Positions 50,501 to 63,843 of a DNA stretch of 64,000 nt are shown here, in pieces. The stretch covers positions 8,184,001 to 8,248,000 of the forward strand of contig CM075101.1 in the NCBI GenBank assembly GCA_037576195.1, in the 5' to 3' direction. Every line of letters begins with the position of its first letter. Positions within the stretch are counted from its first letter, which is position 1. The notes under the pieces were generated by a model, which was not told where the DNA came from, did not search any database, and worked only from the letters and a program-made list of their open reading frames with translations. The stretch is from Phytoseiulus persimilis. Lineage: Eukaryota > Arthropoda > Arachnida > Mesostigmata > Phytoseiidae. The position numbers were made by a program, and so were the translations under genes.

Positions 50501-53500
50501 CGGCTGTTCATTCAGGTCCACTGTGAGCCCACGGAGCTTGCCGTCCGTCCGTCCGTGCGTTGAACAGTTCTTCCGTAAAGACCCGGATAGTCGACAGGCC
50601 CCCCACAACACCAACGAGCCCCAAGTTTCTCATCCAGAAGTTATTGATTCCTGTTCTCTGTTCGATTCTGCGTTGACGGGAGTCAATATCCGTGTCTACG
50701 GCGCCTGTGCGCCTCTTGATTCGAGGCATTCCGAGGCATATACAGTATCCTGGATTCGTGCCTTCTGGATTTGTGTCTCTGGAGCTTCCGCACAAGGTGA
50801 GGTTCCAGAGTTACGCGGGCAACAACTCTGTAAATTTCTGCTCACTGAAGCGATAAGGCAGAGGACCTCTAAGTGTGGAGCGAGGCTCTCCTCAGATTCT
50901 TGATCGAACGTGTCAAAAAGACGTTCGCCGAGAGGCATGGCGGAATTTCGGGAAAGGAATCCCTACAACACAATCATAAAAGTAAGAGGATTGTCAAGTG
51001 CGCGGATCACTACCCGTGAGGCTGGATTGACGGCCGTCTAGCGCTTCTTTTCTCAACAGCTGCTCTATCGAGAGAACCGCGACTCAGTGCGGCTCTAGTC
51101 AGCTTCCTCGCCTCAAACCCGAATCGGCATGATGTATAAATCTCTAACCGAACCCCGACGGCGTCCGAGAATCACGTTGGGTAAGCGTTGCCGCCTACGA
51201 TGCCGCCGCGCTCCGCTCGAGCCCATCCGAATCAGAGTCTGTTCTATTCTAAATCTTCTACGAAACTCAATCGAGGGAAGTTCGAGTCCACGATCGAACT
51301 TGCGATTCCGCAATCAGCTTCGGCGCTGAAGGTTCAGGTCATCCCTATGACTCGTCTCGTTGCAGTCGGAGCTCAAATCGCTCAGAAAGGAGGACTCTCA
51401 GCCGGAGAAAATTTATTGAATTTTCGCGAAACGGATCGCACTAAAATCGAAGCTCTCCGGATTCGATATCGGTGCTGAGCATGATAGGAGCCAAACGAAG
51501 GACATCGTCCGAACGAGACATTTGGTCTTCCGGATAAGTTTCCATCCAGTCGAATCAAGTTTCCAGTTCTGGAAAAGTCCCTGGAAAGATTCCGAGAATT
51601 TCTGGAATCGGAGTCGGCTCTCAAGTATTCGAGTGGAAATTTCATCTGTTGAAATGAGCTTCATGATTTCCTCTTCGGAACTGTGCAGCCGACTCCCGTG
51701 ATCATAGACCCCTGGTCACTGAGCGTTTTCGTGCTTGTCGGAGCGCCCAGTGCGCGCGTCCTCGGCGCTTTCGAAAACGAGAAAGTTGGAACATCGTTTC
51801 AGAAGCTGGCCGCTCGCTGGAAAAGGAACGCCTTCTTCTTGGAGCATCTCGAGGATGGAGCGATTCCCGATACGAGGTGCAGTGTCCACTCTCCTCCGAG
51901 CAGGGATGATGGAGCCCCAAGGGACGTTTAACGCGGAGCCATCGATCGACGGGACACTCTCGTCCTAAAGTAGGCTTCGTCGAAAACAACGCGACTGTCA
52001 CCATGAACTTGACACCGAAACTGTAGCGTTCGCCTCTTTTGCTCGCCGCGCGCTGATTCCGATCAACGGATCGAAATGAACGCCATCGAAAACTGGACTT
52101 GGGAGCTTTTCTGTGACGCTTTTATTTCACCGGAAGCTTCGGATTGAAGGCCTGCCGCGGAACGAAGGCCTTCGAAGCGCAGAAGACGAGTCCTGATCGG
52201 CCAGGTGGCTTCTGGTAGCCGCCGTGGCGTTCTGGAAGCGACGTGCAGCTGTTGAGCGTCCGCGCCAGAGTTCTCCAACAAGACTACTCAACGTCTATTT
52301 CGCTTGGTCGTTTCGATTGTGCTGAACACAACCGCGTGCCGTGCGCAGCCATCACCGAGGCCACCCGCAAGAACGCAACGGATCTCCTTGGATGCGGTGT
52401 CGTAAAGCGTTCATGTCCTGTTGTGACATGTCGCGACTTTTGATGAAATTTCAGCCATTCAACTTGCGTGCGGTAACTTCTGCTGCTGCGAAAAATCACG
52501 GAGAAATTCTCAACCGCGCTCGAAACCGCCTCAGATGAGTCCGCGATAAGCACGCGGAGTCACGAACGAAATCCTGAGAGACACGATCGATAAGGATTGA
52601 AAGCACGGGCTTCTGAGAAAGCCCACACCCCTACTGTGGATTACGAGTAATCCGGAGACAATTTAGTTGATTAGCGTTCACAAATTATGTCCCGAAAGAC
52701 ACCCGTACTTCGAGTGATTCGGAATGATGGAGATCATTCCAGCACGAGCTAACAAGTGAACTGAGTCAAGCCGTTGGGGAGACCTGAGACAAGTGATTGA
52801 AGAGCTGCAAAAACTGGAATTCCAGCAACTGCTGCTCCTGAGCAACTCGCTCGATGCGACCACGTCAGCCTCCGGGGAAAACTCCGGATGGAGTCGTTGA
52901 TCATGAACAAAATGAGGGCTAGGGGCGATTTCTCAACCGGAGAGAGTCGTGTGAGCGGAATAGAATTTTCCGTTTTATGCAATCGCTCTTCAAGAGCCCG
53001 TGACTCGGCTGTAATTGGGAGATATGAATCGCGACGACAGTATCCGTAGTACTCGTCGACAAAGAGACACGGGACTGTGGATGATTTCGAAGACGCTCGC
53101 TCGGTGAGCCTGGCATGACACCATTCGAGATCTCTTGACAGCGGAGTCAAGGACACACGCTCGTGAGATAGCCAAGAGCATATGCATTGATGAACGTTCC
53201 GCTCCACGGGCACTCTTCGCGTTTCTGCGAATTCAAATCTGTCCGATCCAAGTCCCTTTCGATGAGGGGAGGGGGAGGGGGGGGGGGGGGGGGGGAGTGA
53301 ACGCCCGGAAGTTCTCGAGAGTCTCGATACGCCTCCGTCTGTCTATTCACCAAAGTATCGTTCTTAACTCATCACCGATGTGCATGCTCGTGCGATGACG
53401 CGAGCTCAGGATAACCGGAGGGTCTTCTCGCGGAGATTCCGCCGCTGAACCGTTTCCGTTTAGCCGTCTCGATCGCCGTTCTCGAGGCGTCGCCTGAAGC

Positions 53501-53963
53501 CGGCCGTGCAGAAGCCGGTAGCACCTTGTTGGGGTGCAAGGGCGATCGGGTTTCCAAACAAGATTCAAAACGACTATCACCGCATCGAGGTCAAAGCGTG
53601 TCACAGTCACGGCGCTCGTGGAGACCGACTTTTTACTAGCACAGAAGCAACCACTATTTTTGACTGGTTTGAACGTTAGGAGATTGCCATCCGTTGGGAG
53701 CCACAACGGCACCGGCGACGGGACGTCGTCAGCAGCAGGAGCTCTTTCCGTCGCACGAAGATAGTGGAACGTCGGCCTTCAAAGCCTACATTTCAGGCCG
53801 ACGCGAGAGCGCGAACATCACGAGTTCGCAGAACGAACTCAGAGACATTCACGCGGTGCCCAGCTCCCTAGAATTGCCTTATTTTCCCCGAGAAAAGCCT
53901 CAACGTGCATCATAAGTGAAGCGCTGCACGCAACTAACTCGACGTATTTTCTCTCCCACGCAG
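47561..53963. other. Gene-poor sequence upstream of the SLC16-like gene
   Basis: About 6.4 kb. It contains a CCGT microsatellite near 50540-50558 and the poly-G tract at 53266-53295. The final several hundred bases before 53964 should hold the transporter's promoter and a 5' UTR exon, because a splice acceptor directly precedes its start codon. No other gene is supported. Confidence 0.4.
53266..53295. repeat. Poly-G tract (G19 plus flanking G runs)
   Basis: Nineteen consecutive G at 53277-53295, preceded by G4, A, G5, A. It could form a G-quadruplex, about 670 bases upstream of the SLC16-like start codon. The exact length is likely to be unreliable in any assembly. Confidence 0.7.
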
Positions 53964-56900
53964 ATGGATAAACCCTACCAGGACAGTCCCCGGTCGTGGG
54001 GTATAGCCGTGGCGTGTGCCTGGAACTTCTTCTGGCTCACAATTGTGAATCGGTCGGCAGGAGTGATGTTCATCTGTTACCAGCAGGAATTCGGCATAAA
54101 CCGCCAACAGGCTTCGTGGGCTTTCAGTCTCATGGACACAGTGAGCAGTTTTAGCGGTGAGTCTCCATGTCAAGAGCGTTCGATCCCCCAATCGTTTGAT
54201 TTTCCGTGCTTGTTTTTTTTTTTTTTTTCCGTCGAACAACTCACAAAGGGTAGACCCTGTGGTTCACAACAAGGAACTGCGAGTGCGAAGAAAAAAAAGA
54301 GAATGGGAGAAGTTGATGGAACAGGTGCGCTACACGAGGCCCCTCATTTCACCATCGAGCGATAGCCGAGCCTTGATCGAGTTCGAGTCCGACGTCCCAG
54401 ATGAGGAATACATGAAGCACTTCTAATCTTCCCGGCAATTCGTTCTACGGAACTTTCTGACGCAACGTGCGTTCGGAAACTCGACTCCTCGAATCTCTCG
54501 TCGACCTCGAGTTCGACTGCGGCTAACACATCGCGAATCCATCGAGGCTAGTTAGCGAGGTGTCAAACATCATCCGTAACTCGGTCTCTCTGCAGCCGAG
54601 CAATCGTGGGCCCACCGACAAGGCGCTTTAATTAGATTCCTGTCGTCGAAGCAATCGGGTTTGATGCGTCAACTGAATGCGGTCACTTTCTGGCTGCGAG
54701 GCAGGTTGTTCGCCAGGAAGCAAATCGGCTTCTGGTTATTTTTGGGGTGTGATCGACATCACTGCATGGAGCCGGCTCCCGCTGCTCTGTCCGATATGGG
54801 GCTGTCTTGTTACGTCGTTATGGCGTACTATGTACGAAGCCCCGCAGCCGTTGTACGACACCGCAGTGCGACCTTGTGGGTTTTATCGGTTACGGCATGG
54901 CGTTACTTGTAACGTCTATCTTTTGTTCTCTTGTCAGGAAGGAGTTGTTTTGGCTCAGTTGTGGACGAAAGGTCACGAATCCCCTTTCCTACCTCTGATG
55001 AGAGCTTGACTTTTTCGCACACGTAATGTTCTCCGAATGCACTGACCGGACATGATCAACGCGGGATGATACCGAACTGCGTCCGGTGGCGGGGACGCAC
55101 TCATTTGTGAAGGGGATCATTTGAAATCAATCTCCAGGTTCCACGTGCTCGAACTCTGATCGATAGCGAATGGACACGCTCGTAGAAGAATCGAGATGCG
55201 ATACATGCCACGAGCAGGTCTGGTAGAGCCGGAGGTTCTGGCAACGCGTCAAAGCGCCAAGTACGTCTGGTTGGTCATATAATGAGCCACTTTCCTCGAC
55301 TATCAGTCGATTTTTTTTTGTTTTTTCCATTCAATCAAGTAATCAGGATCGAATGGAACGATCGTCCACATCTACAGTTGCCAGATCAAATGCCGTCGGC
55401 ACGAGTACCTGTTCGATTCGAAAGTCGTTTCAGGGTCTCATGCTCGAACGACTGGACGACGATGGGCTCGACGATCAAGCTCGTCAGTCGCGCAAAAATA
55501 TGACCGGGGTCCGATCTTTACCATCGACCAAGTCTCGCATCGATACTTGTCGAGTTGTCCGTTCCCAACCGTTCCATCAGAGATCTTGATGTTGTAACTG
55601 GGTTTGCATCGTGGCCGGTATTCCGCCGCTCGCGGATGGATTTGCGTCGGCGAAGCCGGGCTGTTCTCTCGAGCGTGCGTTCTGAGGAATCACCGCTCTT
55701 ACGCGAGTTGCTAACCAGGATCATCATCGATCCTTCTCCACAATGGGGTCGGGTCGCTGGATTAGCTGGATCCAGCGCCAACATGCGAGTCACCCAACTC
55801 AGTTATCCTTTGAAGTGCCGTCGCCGCCGCGGGAAGCGGGGGAATTCTCTGGAGATCGGGAGTTAATTTTCGCCGAAGAGTTTCGCAGCTCCGATAAAGC
55901 GCCGTTATCGATGAATGCCATGATAGGGCGAACTTCACGGTAGGCCGATGCCGTCTTGAAAGTGCCCGTCAACCAATTACCTGATTGCGGATCACGTATT
56001 GGTGGAAAAATGCCCGAGAGTATTCTGACAGTGGCAAAGAGAAGGACAGGACTCCCCTCGCGTGGCTCGTGGTGCATGGGGAGTTAAGTACCGTACAACG
56101 TCGATTATTTGAACTAATTGATGCAAAAAAAAGTTGAAATAATCGAGAGATGACAAAATCACCCACATTCTTGGACTCCACAACCGATTCGGGAGTGAGA
56201 GTACGAGTTCGAAAGCTAACCGATCCAGAATGATACGAGATATATTGACGATAGAAGATTCTGAACGATGGATTCATCTTCCACATTGAAATACGCTCCC
56301 GGTCGACATCCTTCGGCCTGTTCCGCAGAATTGAAAATATCGAGGTTGAAATAATCGAGGCTGTACTGTATCGCAGATGAATCGAGTCAGCCATCGCAGC
56401 CGACAACACAACTTGAGCAGAGAGCAGTGGGCAAATTTTGAAATGCCAGTTGTTGCGGGCCTACTCTCCCCCCGCTTCCTGCCCATGCAAACTTCGAGAG
56501 AGCGTGAGTGCTGGGACCCGTCTCGTACGCCCTCACTCCGAGCTCGGTACAGCGCCAGTCTGAGCCTGTATCGCAGCGAAAGTTGCAGACCGCTTTGGTT
56601 GCCTGGCCGCCGGTTACGAAATCACGCAATCATTATGAGGCTGCTCCTCAGGACACATCCTCGATCCAGCCTTGTTTCGCTCATTTTAGATGCGGATTGG
56701 ACGACACAATCGGAGCCCCCTTGATCTTCGAGAGCGTCTCGATGACATTGGATGCTATCTTTGACGATGATGTCCCCCAAGGTCACGAATTATCCATGAG
56801 CGCATTCCTTGGTGGAATTTAAGTGCTGCTCGCTGTTGGACTTTGTCTGGAAAGCGACGAGAACCGGGAGCGAAGAGTTCGAGTGGACCGATACGGATTT

Positions 56901-59900
56901 GATGGCTCAGATGCATTTTCGGTTGAAACAGAAGAAGAATAAAATGGATCGATGAATTCCGATCGATGATCTTAGAAAGCAAACGATCCGTATCGAGCAA
57001 CGCTTCTAGAATTCGGCGTGTTCGCGTAGAAAAAACCCCCGTAGACATTTCATTCTGGCCAGCAAGAGACACGAATGAGAAAACCCGAGTCTCAGTCGAC
57101 CGAGGTAATTAATTGCTGACCGACCACTTTGCTCCCGCGAGCATGAGGGATTACGGCGTCGGAGTCTTGTGCTCAAAGATTGATCTAGTTTCCCGTTGTT
57201 TGCTCCTGGCGATCTCATATTTCGCCTCGTGTCTCACAATAACGCTCAGCCAGGCGTTGTGGGATATCTATTTCGCTGTCCGGTGTATGGGAACAACTAG
57301 GCGCAAGTCAGCATCCGTAGATAGCGTCGATCGGCTTCCTCCGAGTCGTTCACCCCGAGCTCGTTCTTCTGATCGGAATGATCTTCATATCGTTCCGCTG
57401 AGTTCAGGCATTAATGTTGTTATCTGAACCTACCATCCCCGGCTCAATTGTCGATTCCCTGCGAGCGGGGGAAAGGATGGTGTTGAGTTGGTTCAGGTCT
57501 CGAAAATGCTCAACTCATTCGGCAATGAGTCTGCCGTGTCATCAGTGATCTCATGGGAAGCGCCCATGTCAACGATACGATTTCTTCCTGTGAGGATAGC
57601 GTGAACGTTTCCCGGCCGCGCATGTCCTGGCTTCTGATGAAACTATTGGGCCGAGGAGCGCAGCAACGGGACCAAAATGATCGGACAATCATGGATAATT
57701 GAACCGACATGAAATAGCAGGAGGTCTGATCAAGGTATTTGAGCGAGCTTATCTGGTTGCGGGAGCGCGTTACATGTCGACATTATCAGATCTAGACTCG
57801 ACGAATATTTTACCATTATCCGGTACTCGTTGGTTGATACTCACAACTTTCTGCTGATAAGCGGAAATCTGTCAGCTTGAACCGACGGGCTCTACACCTA
57901 GATACCATTTCTTGCCCGCCTCTCAGAATGTCGAAAACAGCATATGTGATAGAGTTCGCCTCTGAAAACTCGATTGCGCGCTGTCTATCCACCCAAGCTA
58001 ACAACACGGTAACCGAGAGTTGGTTCATATAATCGAGATTCTTCTGGATTTATTCCCCATCATCCCGTGAGCGCCCATGCCCATCTTAGATTCAATTGAG
58101 TGTGGAGTGTGGCATCCGATGTTGCAAGCGGGTATTGAATCTTGTGTGATATTAGGATTTCACGTCAGACCTCAAGGATACGGGACAATCTCAGACTTTT
58201 TCATGCCCATAATCAAATCAGTGCCCTGAGAGCGGTCTGTAATAATCGAGTCCTACGGAACGTTTCACGACGGGGACAAATCCGCTGAGAGCTGACTTGA
58301 ACCAACCAAGCCTGGGAAGATTATTTTCTGCCTCGTTGGTCACCCGGTTATCCTTTTCCAGTGATATTCAGCAGTATCCTGTTTCGATACGTCGACACCC
58401 GGCCGATTTCGGCTATGGGAGTGCTCTTCGTGGCCTCAGGCTTCTTCCTATGCTGCTTGGTTTATGACGTGCTCGTGGTCACCGTGGTTCTTGGCGTCGT
58501 CGTGGGTCTCGGCCAAGGCATGATGTATTTCTCCAACGCTATTATCATCAACCAATACTTCGTGAAAAATCGAGTCTCCGGTAACGGTGAGTAAACGAAA
58601 GCAAGGAGCGTGAAAGGATCTCTGGAAAGCTCATATTAGGCACGGAATGATCGTGGATCGCGCTCGTCGATACTCTCCTCCTTCAGAATGTTTATGGTTA
58701 ATCTTTGCAGGTATCTACTTCGCTGGTGGAACGCTGGGATCGTTTTTCGTGCCCCCAGTTCTGTTCAAGATAGTTCAGTGGTGCGGACTCCGGTACACAT
58801 TCTTGATACTCGGTGGACTTGCGCTCAATGGATGGGCTGCCTCGATCTTACTCAAGAGCCCCATGACGATGATGAAAGAGAAGCAAAGAGCGAAAGAGAA
58901 GGCCCTGGAAAACGCTCGACCGCCGACTCCTGAGGAAATCAGGAACATGCCTCCTCCACCCCCGCCCTACGAGGAGAGCCCTCAGAAACAGCCGTTCGGT
59001 CAGGTCATACCACAGGTGAGTTCGAAATACCGAATCAGCCTGGCTCTCTCGGTCAGCCGAGAAACGATACGATTTCTGGGAAATACGAAGGAAACCACTC
59101 GACATGGTGTGATGCAGGCCGAAATTTCGCTTCGATACCTTTTCCGATGCGCCGAATTCCCACCGCGAATCAGCAGTCATGTGCTGAGACGGATGTCAGA
59201 AGAACTCCGAATATGATCATCGAAATCTGAGTGTGGAGGAGTGGAGCAGGCCAATAGATGAAAGTATTTGAGTTTCTGTTCAATTTCTGACACAGAAGGG
59301 TGAAGCAGCATGGAAACTGTTTCCTGGCATGCCGTTCTGCACGAAAAGCTTCGAAGTTACGCGATACCTGCTTTCGTTCGGTCGTGTATCATCGCTCATG
59401 TGTTCCCAACATGGGAACGCCCAAAATCCCTGGACAGATTCCTCATTGAAATGCAAAGCCAGATCGAGGAAAAAAAGACACCGCGTCGTTACTGTGTAAA
59501 CATGTGTTCCCTCCTTCGAGGAAGCTCTCTCTCTCTCGGTGACGATTTCTGCTCGCAACTCTTTGAAGTCAGATCAAAAGACACCAAGACCGTGAATGAT
59601 GTTTCGATTCGCGATTCTGATACTCATTGTGGTAGAGTTCCAAAGCAGCTCCATCTCGAAGCTTTAAATGCGAATCTCCCGCCGGGAAGACTTCGCGTCC
59701 TCCAACGACACCTCCTCCCCGGGGGAGGGGGAGAATCAGGGGTGTTCCATCGAGCAACCTGGGATTCCCGCAGCGATCGCCGTGGGTCAGCCGTTGTGCA
59801 CGCTGTTGTCAGCAACGAAATCGTGGAGCAATTCGCAACAGGGAAAAAGGCGTGAAAAGTCGTTGGCTCCGATTTTGAGGAAACACAATACATTACGCAA

Positions 59901-62579
59901 CCGATCGAGCCAGTGACACCAGAAGCTGACTTTTCTGTACGAACGGCAAACCCATCCGACTATGGAGTGAATGTCTCGGAATGGGTTGTCAGCCAGAATT
60001 TTTCCGCTTTCTGTTTCGAACCGGTAATGACATCGCGAACGGCGGCTTTTGGCAAACCTTCCGCTGACCGCGACTGCCCCGCGTTGAGGACCGTGAACGT
60101 CTCTTTGTGGAAAGCTTCGGACTCTTCGGTGATGTCATTTCGATGTCAACCCGATCGCTTTGGCATCCAGCTTGAGATATTTATCCCACTCTTCGTGTCC
60201 CCTCGCTTCGTATGAAATCGAGAGCTGGTTTTCTGACCACCTTGGGCGCCGCGGCGAGAGTGACGTCGTAGAATTCGTTACGAGGTCCACCATTTTGAAG
60301 GGTCTGATGGCCGCAGCACTATCGGCAGAATTTGTGCTCGAGCAGGGAATCGTCGAATGATGTGCCACACGGCGGTGCTCGGGCCCGAACTCAGTTGAGG
60401 TATCTGCTCCTAATCCAACAGCGGCGTCATGAGTGATCGGATCCGCTTTTCGCTTAAAGATGGATCCGTTCTCGGGTCGAGACGTACCGGCATCCGATTG
60501 TCATGCCTCCGCATGCGAACGTTAGCTCGTGTGACTGCTGGTCGGCTGTGATCCGAGCAACCGTCGGCTGTTGTCAAACCCGGTAAAGGAGACGTAGAAA
60601 GCGGTTGTCTGCAAGCCCCGTCGCTTTTCGCTGCTCGTGCCGCCTACCAAAGATATTGTTCCGAGGAAAAACAGCAACATGCTCCGTACCGTCTCCTGCT
60701 CCGTATCATGTCTGGATTCCGATGTTTCCCGTCTACCATAACCTCCTCGCGAGGCTTCCTCAACGATCATGCTTTCAGAGTCGCTGACGAGTTCCCAGGC
60801 ACGAATCGTGATCGGAATCTGAGGCCGTGGGGCTTGGATAAAGATTCGACATGCAAATTCAGGGCGGATATTCTGAGAGAGCAGATATACACCCCCTCTG
60901 TCCGTTCCAGGAGGAAACCTACGTCATCGAAAGCAACACAACTGTCGAAAAACTTTATCGCATCGTCGCACAATTCGACTTTCTGTTGAAGCCAATATAC
61001 ACGATGATCGTGCTTTCTGGCATCGGATTCTCGTTTTCGTTCGTCATTTACCCCGTCACCGCCGTGGATTTCGTCACTGAGAAAGGATATTCGAGCAACA
61101 CTGCCGCTCTGATTCTGACGACGTTCTCGATCGGCGACATCTCCGGACGACTACTCATAGGATCCATATCTGGTGAGAGTCTCTCAACACCCACTTCTCG
61201 ACAGACATCCCGAACATTTGGATCACAATGGAATATTTCATGAGGGTCCTCTTCGAGTGAAGCCACTCCTCTCAGTCTCCGACATGCATGACTTGAATTT
61301 ACTCGAGCGCTTTCGGTGTTCAGCTCGGGCTGGGAGTCGGAGCACATGCGTCGGCATGCCTTTACTGGAACAAAAATGGATTGTGACGGAAGCCGAAGAG
61401 TCGGGTTCAGACCGGCGACGAACCGGTTCGAGGCTCCCATGCTTCGCTAGATATCCGCATTCATCCAAGTTCGATGTGAACGCAACGAATCCCGAATGAA
61501 GCGTAAACAATCCTGAACAGGGCTTTTAGATCTCGAACTTGATTTACTGGAAGAAGCTACTTCCGACTTTGAAGCCAAGCAATCCGAGCTGAGCTTCCAG
61601 GCACTCTATTTCGATCTTCAGTTCACGACCACCTCAGCAGTCGGATATTTTCGAGGCGAGGCTTCTCTCACTTGATCTCGGGAAGGGGAGCATTGTGATT
61701 CTTTCTAACGAACTTTCGAGAGCCTCAGCAGCTTCGAGAAACGGAGATCAAATCCAATTTGTTGCATCCCAGGACACTCGGAGATATTATTCGCGATTCC
61801 CTCTGATTCCCAGAATCTCCTCGAATTAGGTTATCCCGCGACCCCGGTTGCTGAATCGGCCGTTCCCGAAAATGAATATTAGCGGGAGCATAACTGGTCG
61901 GGAGAACCGAGCCGGACACCGGGCCGAGAAATATCCACGCTCTTTCGAGAACTAATTTGAGGCCTCGAGTTTGGACTGAAACGCGTCCATAGCGGATATT
62001 CCCTCCGAGTCTTCGAGTCGCTCACCCGGATTCTGGTTTCATCAACAGATCGTCGCTACTTGGAACGTGATACGATGATGTCAGCGATATACTTCATCTG
62101 GTCCCTCGGCTGGTTCATATTTCCTCTTTGCAACACTTTCGAGCACCTCGTTCCCGCCTCCGTACTGTTGGGCTTCGGCATCGGTTGCGGAACTCCTCTT
62201 TACACCGTCCTGCTGGCCGACTATCTCGGAATCCAGAACATGCCGCTCACGTTTGGAGTGTACAGAATGCTTCTGGGAATCGTGTCCTTGGCCCGTCCCT
62301 ACTGCATCGGTGAGTGCTTTGAATTTCGGAAGAACACGAGTCGAAAGAAACTGGCTGAAACGATGGTCAAATGGAGATCCCCGCTGTGCTCGATATCAGG
62401 CTCAAGAACTCCTTTTACGGATTTCAGGTTTTTTCCGGGACACGTTGAAGTCCTACAAGGCGCTGTACTTCACCCTCGGTAGCTACACGTTCTGCATTTG
62501 TCTCATGTGGCTCATGACGGCTATCATCACGAGGGCCCGGTCAAGATCATTCGAACTCAGGACTTCGACCCGCCTGTAA
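53964..62579 (+). CDS. SLC16-like (monocarboxylate transporter type) major-facilitator protein
   Basis: Plasma-membrane MFS transporter of the monocarboxylate porter type; the substrate cannot be read from sequence. Exons 53964-54156, 58362-58586, 58711-59015, 60911-61172, 62049-62309 and 62428-62579 join (phases 1, 1, 0, 1, 1) to 465 residues. TM1 is SWGIAVACAWNFFWLTI. Then come the MCT-type SWAFSLMDT, TM3-TM4 with a GLGQGMMYF segment, and TM5-TM6. A cytosolic loop of about 50 residues follows (192-241), charged then proline-rich with PPPPPPYEE. The second half has FSFVIYPVTAVDF, GDISGRLLIGSI, LLGFGIGCGTPLY and a terminal DTLKSYKALYFTLGSYTF resembling the MCT G.L.D.tgsY ending. The start ATG directly follows an acceptor, implying an upstream leader exon. 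A small extra exon between 59016 and 60910 cannot be excluded. Introns are 4.2 kb, 124, 1.9 kb, 0.9 kb and 118 bases. Confidence 0.92.
54157..58361 (+). other. First coding intron of the SLC16-like gene
   Basis: A 4.2 kb phase-1 intron (GTGAGT...TTCCAG). It contains a T16 run at 54213-54228. No nested gene or transposon was recognised, and open frames inside it have random composition. Confidence 0.6.
59016..60910 (+). other. Third coding intron of the SLC16-like gene
   Basis: A 1.9 kb phase-0 intron between the proline-rich loop and TM7. No exon with a compatible phase and membrane-transporter content was recognised, but a short loop exon could be hidden here because the loop is poorly conserved in this family. 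Confidence 0.5.
61173..62048 (+). other. Fourth coding intron of the SLC16-like gene
   Basis: A phase-1 intron of 876 bases, from GTGAGA to ACAG, separating TM8 from TM9. Nothing else is seen in it. Confidence 0.6.
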
Positions 62580-63137
62580 ATTGACAACAGTCATCTGATC
62601 GATGGCCCTATAGCTCAACTAGTTTGATGATGTTCTAGAATTAGATATTCCATGGAAGTTTCCTACCCTGGATCGAGCTCAAGCTCTTCAGGAAAGAGAG
62701 CTCTCTAAGGACGGCTTTGCAAAGTGATCGAGAGACCAGCAAACGACGACCAGGAGAGCATTCGTGGTCTGAGCGTGTCCTGAACAAGGCTGAGACCCAT
62801 TTCCGAGATTTCGTCAAATCGCCTGCGCAGGCGTCATCGGGAATATATCTCGGTCGTTCCCGATTGTCGCGAGGATATAAATATTTAACGCACTGACACC
62901 GGACGCCCTGTGCAACCCTGACGAATAAGTGTAATATTGCGAAGGTGTGATATCATAATTTAGAGGAACATATTCAACGGCGCGGAGGAACGCTCTGCCA
63001 GCAACACCGACACTCCAACTTAGATTATAATCAAGGATAATTATCCTTGATGTAGGAGAACCAAATGTGAATTTCCTCGCGATCACTTCTTCTTCTTCGA
63101 AGCGAACGAGGTCTCCTTCGTTCCATAAGGGATGGAG
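62580..63137. other. 3' flank of the SLC16-like gene
   Basis: No perfect AATAAA was seen soon after the transporter stop; AT-rich stretches at about 62876-62890 are possible variant signals. No coding sequence is supported. Confidence 0.3.
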
Positions 63138-63843
63138 TCAAGAGGAGAGACACCGGACGAGCTCGGAAGCAAAGTCCTCCGAGTGATCCTCCATTTTTTT
63201 CGACATTGGTGAGGTGCGATGACTGTGATGGAACACTTTATTTTCGCCTCGAGGGCAGCTCGCACAATCAGGCGATACAGTTCGAGCTACTGGCTGGCTG
63301 CCGTAGAGCTCAAAAGTGCCTATGTTCTGAAGTTTTCACTGCGACTTTTCCACTCCACCACCACTACTGCCTTACCCTCACCGAAGGCCCCTCTTCTCCG
63401 AAAGAGGGGTCGGTCTCTAAGACGATGTCAGCATCCACAGTCTCCAAGAGGTTGCTGGGAAATTCACTGCCCTATTTCTTCTCCTCTTTCTGCTCCTGTG
63501 TGGGTACTTCCTTCGAGTTTTCCCTGACTTTACATAACTCTGTTTCATTGCCCTGAGAGCAAGAGATGCGTCTCCTCCGGCGAAGAAGCAGGAAGGCGAC
63601 GAGGGAGGCAAACATCCTTACCAGACAAAGAGCCCGATGTGACTCTTCCAGCTAGTTTCACGCCAACAACGAGATGAGACCCTCTTCCTCCTGGGTCAGA
63701 TCGATTTTAGAGGACGTGGTCTCAGCGAGAAGCTGCGTGTTCCTTCAATGATCAAGGATCAGAGAAGCTGTCGGGGAGTTTGTCATCGTCGATCCGCTTC
63801 TCGATCGACCCATTCAATGTGAAGAGGGCTTCCTTCAGGCTGC
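63138..63843 (-). CDS. Scattered exon-like frames of a possible reverse-strand gene
   Basis: Four reverse-strand segments have strongly protein-like, acidic content. 63843-63752 follows an ATCCAG acceptor and reads SLKEALFTLNGSIEKRI then DDDKLPDSF. 63720-63659 contains SKIDLTQEEEGLISLLA. 63466-63376 reads SNLLETVDADIVLETDPSF and ends at a GTAAGG donor. 63206-63138 begins MSKKMEDHSEDFASELVRCL. Each ends at a stop or donor I could not link to the next, so the order and joins are unknown. A lysine-rich end (SFASKKKK and TGA) lies nearby at about 63083. I recognise no family. The gene may start beyond the right edge or be broken. Confidence 0.28.
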
